NCBI GenBank assembly: GCA_902774185.1
Contig: CACYHE010000025.1
Coordinates: 1-50,650 of the forward strand
DNA length: 50,650 nt
Direction of reading: 5' to 3'
Origin: an uncultured Bacteroidales bacterium
GTDB lineage: Bacteria > Bacteroidota > Bacteroidia > Bacteroidales > Paludibacteraceae
Shown here one piece after another: positions 50,607 through 50,650 of the stretch. Within the stretch, counting starts at the first letter, position 1, and each line of letters opens with the position of its first letter. The position numbers and the translations under genes were made by a program. The notes under the pieces were generated by a model. The model was not told the DNA's origin, searched no databases, and saw only the letters and a list, made by a program, of their open reading frames with translations.

Positions 50607-50650
50607 ACAACGAAGAGTTTGATCCTGGCTCAGGATGAACGCTAGCGACA
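50607..50650 (+). rRNA. rrs: 16S rRNA, 5' end (cut by the window)
   Basis: AGAGTTTGATCCTGGCTCAG begins at 50614, followed by GATGAACGCTAGCGACA, the typical Bacteroidota 16S start. The mature 5' end is placed about 7 nt before this by comparison with E. coli. Confidence 0.97.

Overview
The window is about 50.6 kb of a Bacteroidota chromosome, most likely an uncultured gut-type Bacteroidales. Reasons seen in the sequence: nearly every transcription unit is preceded by the Bacteroidota sigma-ABfr promoter (TTTG, about 20 nt, TAnnTTTG); there is a type III glutamine synthetase, a diaminopimelate dehydrogenase, a K+-dependent-type membrane pyrophosphatase, a GSCFA protein, BspA-like leucine-rich repeats, MBG-repeat surface proteins and a type IX secretion-like C-terminus. 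The genus cannot be read from the window. It ends in the first bases of a 16S rRNA gene.

Layout. 1-2.2 kb: 3' part of pyruvate:ferredoxin oxidoreductase. 2.2-3.9 kb: an HUH (REP-associated) transposase with an unusual C-terminal domain, flanked by 35-nt palindromic repeats. 3.9-7.3 kb: membrane Ser/Thr kinase, a Bacteroidales-specific small protein, a secreted barrel-like protein and a lipoprotein. 7.3-15.5 kb: an AT-richer accessory region with two candidate structured RNAs, two small unknown genes, a 1402-aa repeat-built surface protein and a frameshifted leucine-rich-repeat gene. 15.6-21.7 kb: likely operon glnN-glmS-ddh-menG-Dabb (nitrogen assimilation, amino-sugar and cell-wall precursors, menaquinone). 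21.7-24.2 kb: tRNA-Glu with a duplicated 3' end, two small membrane proteins, tandem repeats, palindromes and a set of small unrecognised genes. 24.2-29.3 kb: divergent ppdK (broken by an internal deletion) and hppA, both pyrophosphate-linked enzymes. 29.3-37.5 kb, minus strand: two acyl-CoA synthetase paralogues, patatin and gcvT, pepT and a 2-hydroxyacid dehydrogenase. 37.9-39.6 kb: a VWA surface protein. 39.7-44.9 kb: tightly overlapping operon ffh-(membrane protein)-folD-prfA-rsmE-PAP2. 45-47.3 kb: ABC permease and GSCFA. 47.3-50 kb: valS (minus). 50-50.65 kb: rRNA promoter, leader and 16S start.

The most unusual feature is genome-wide rather than one locus. Short, low-complexity, quasi-tandem motifs of several families lie between genes, and similar motifs sit in frame inside conserved enzymes (GlnN, GlmS, MenG, GcvT, PepT, hydroxyacid dehydrogenase, GSCFA), always at what look like surface-loop or linker positions. 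A separate family encoding Asn-Asp/Leu-Asn-Gly peptides recurs in ValS, an acyl-CoA synthetase and the dehydrogenase. Two genes (ppdK and the LRR gene) carry frame-breaking indels that are either real pseudogenisation or assembly errors. All family assignments are from reading motifs; no database search was run.
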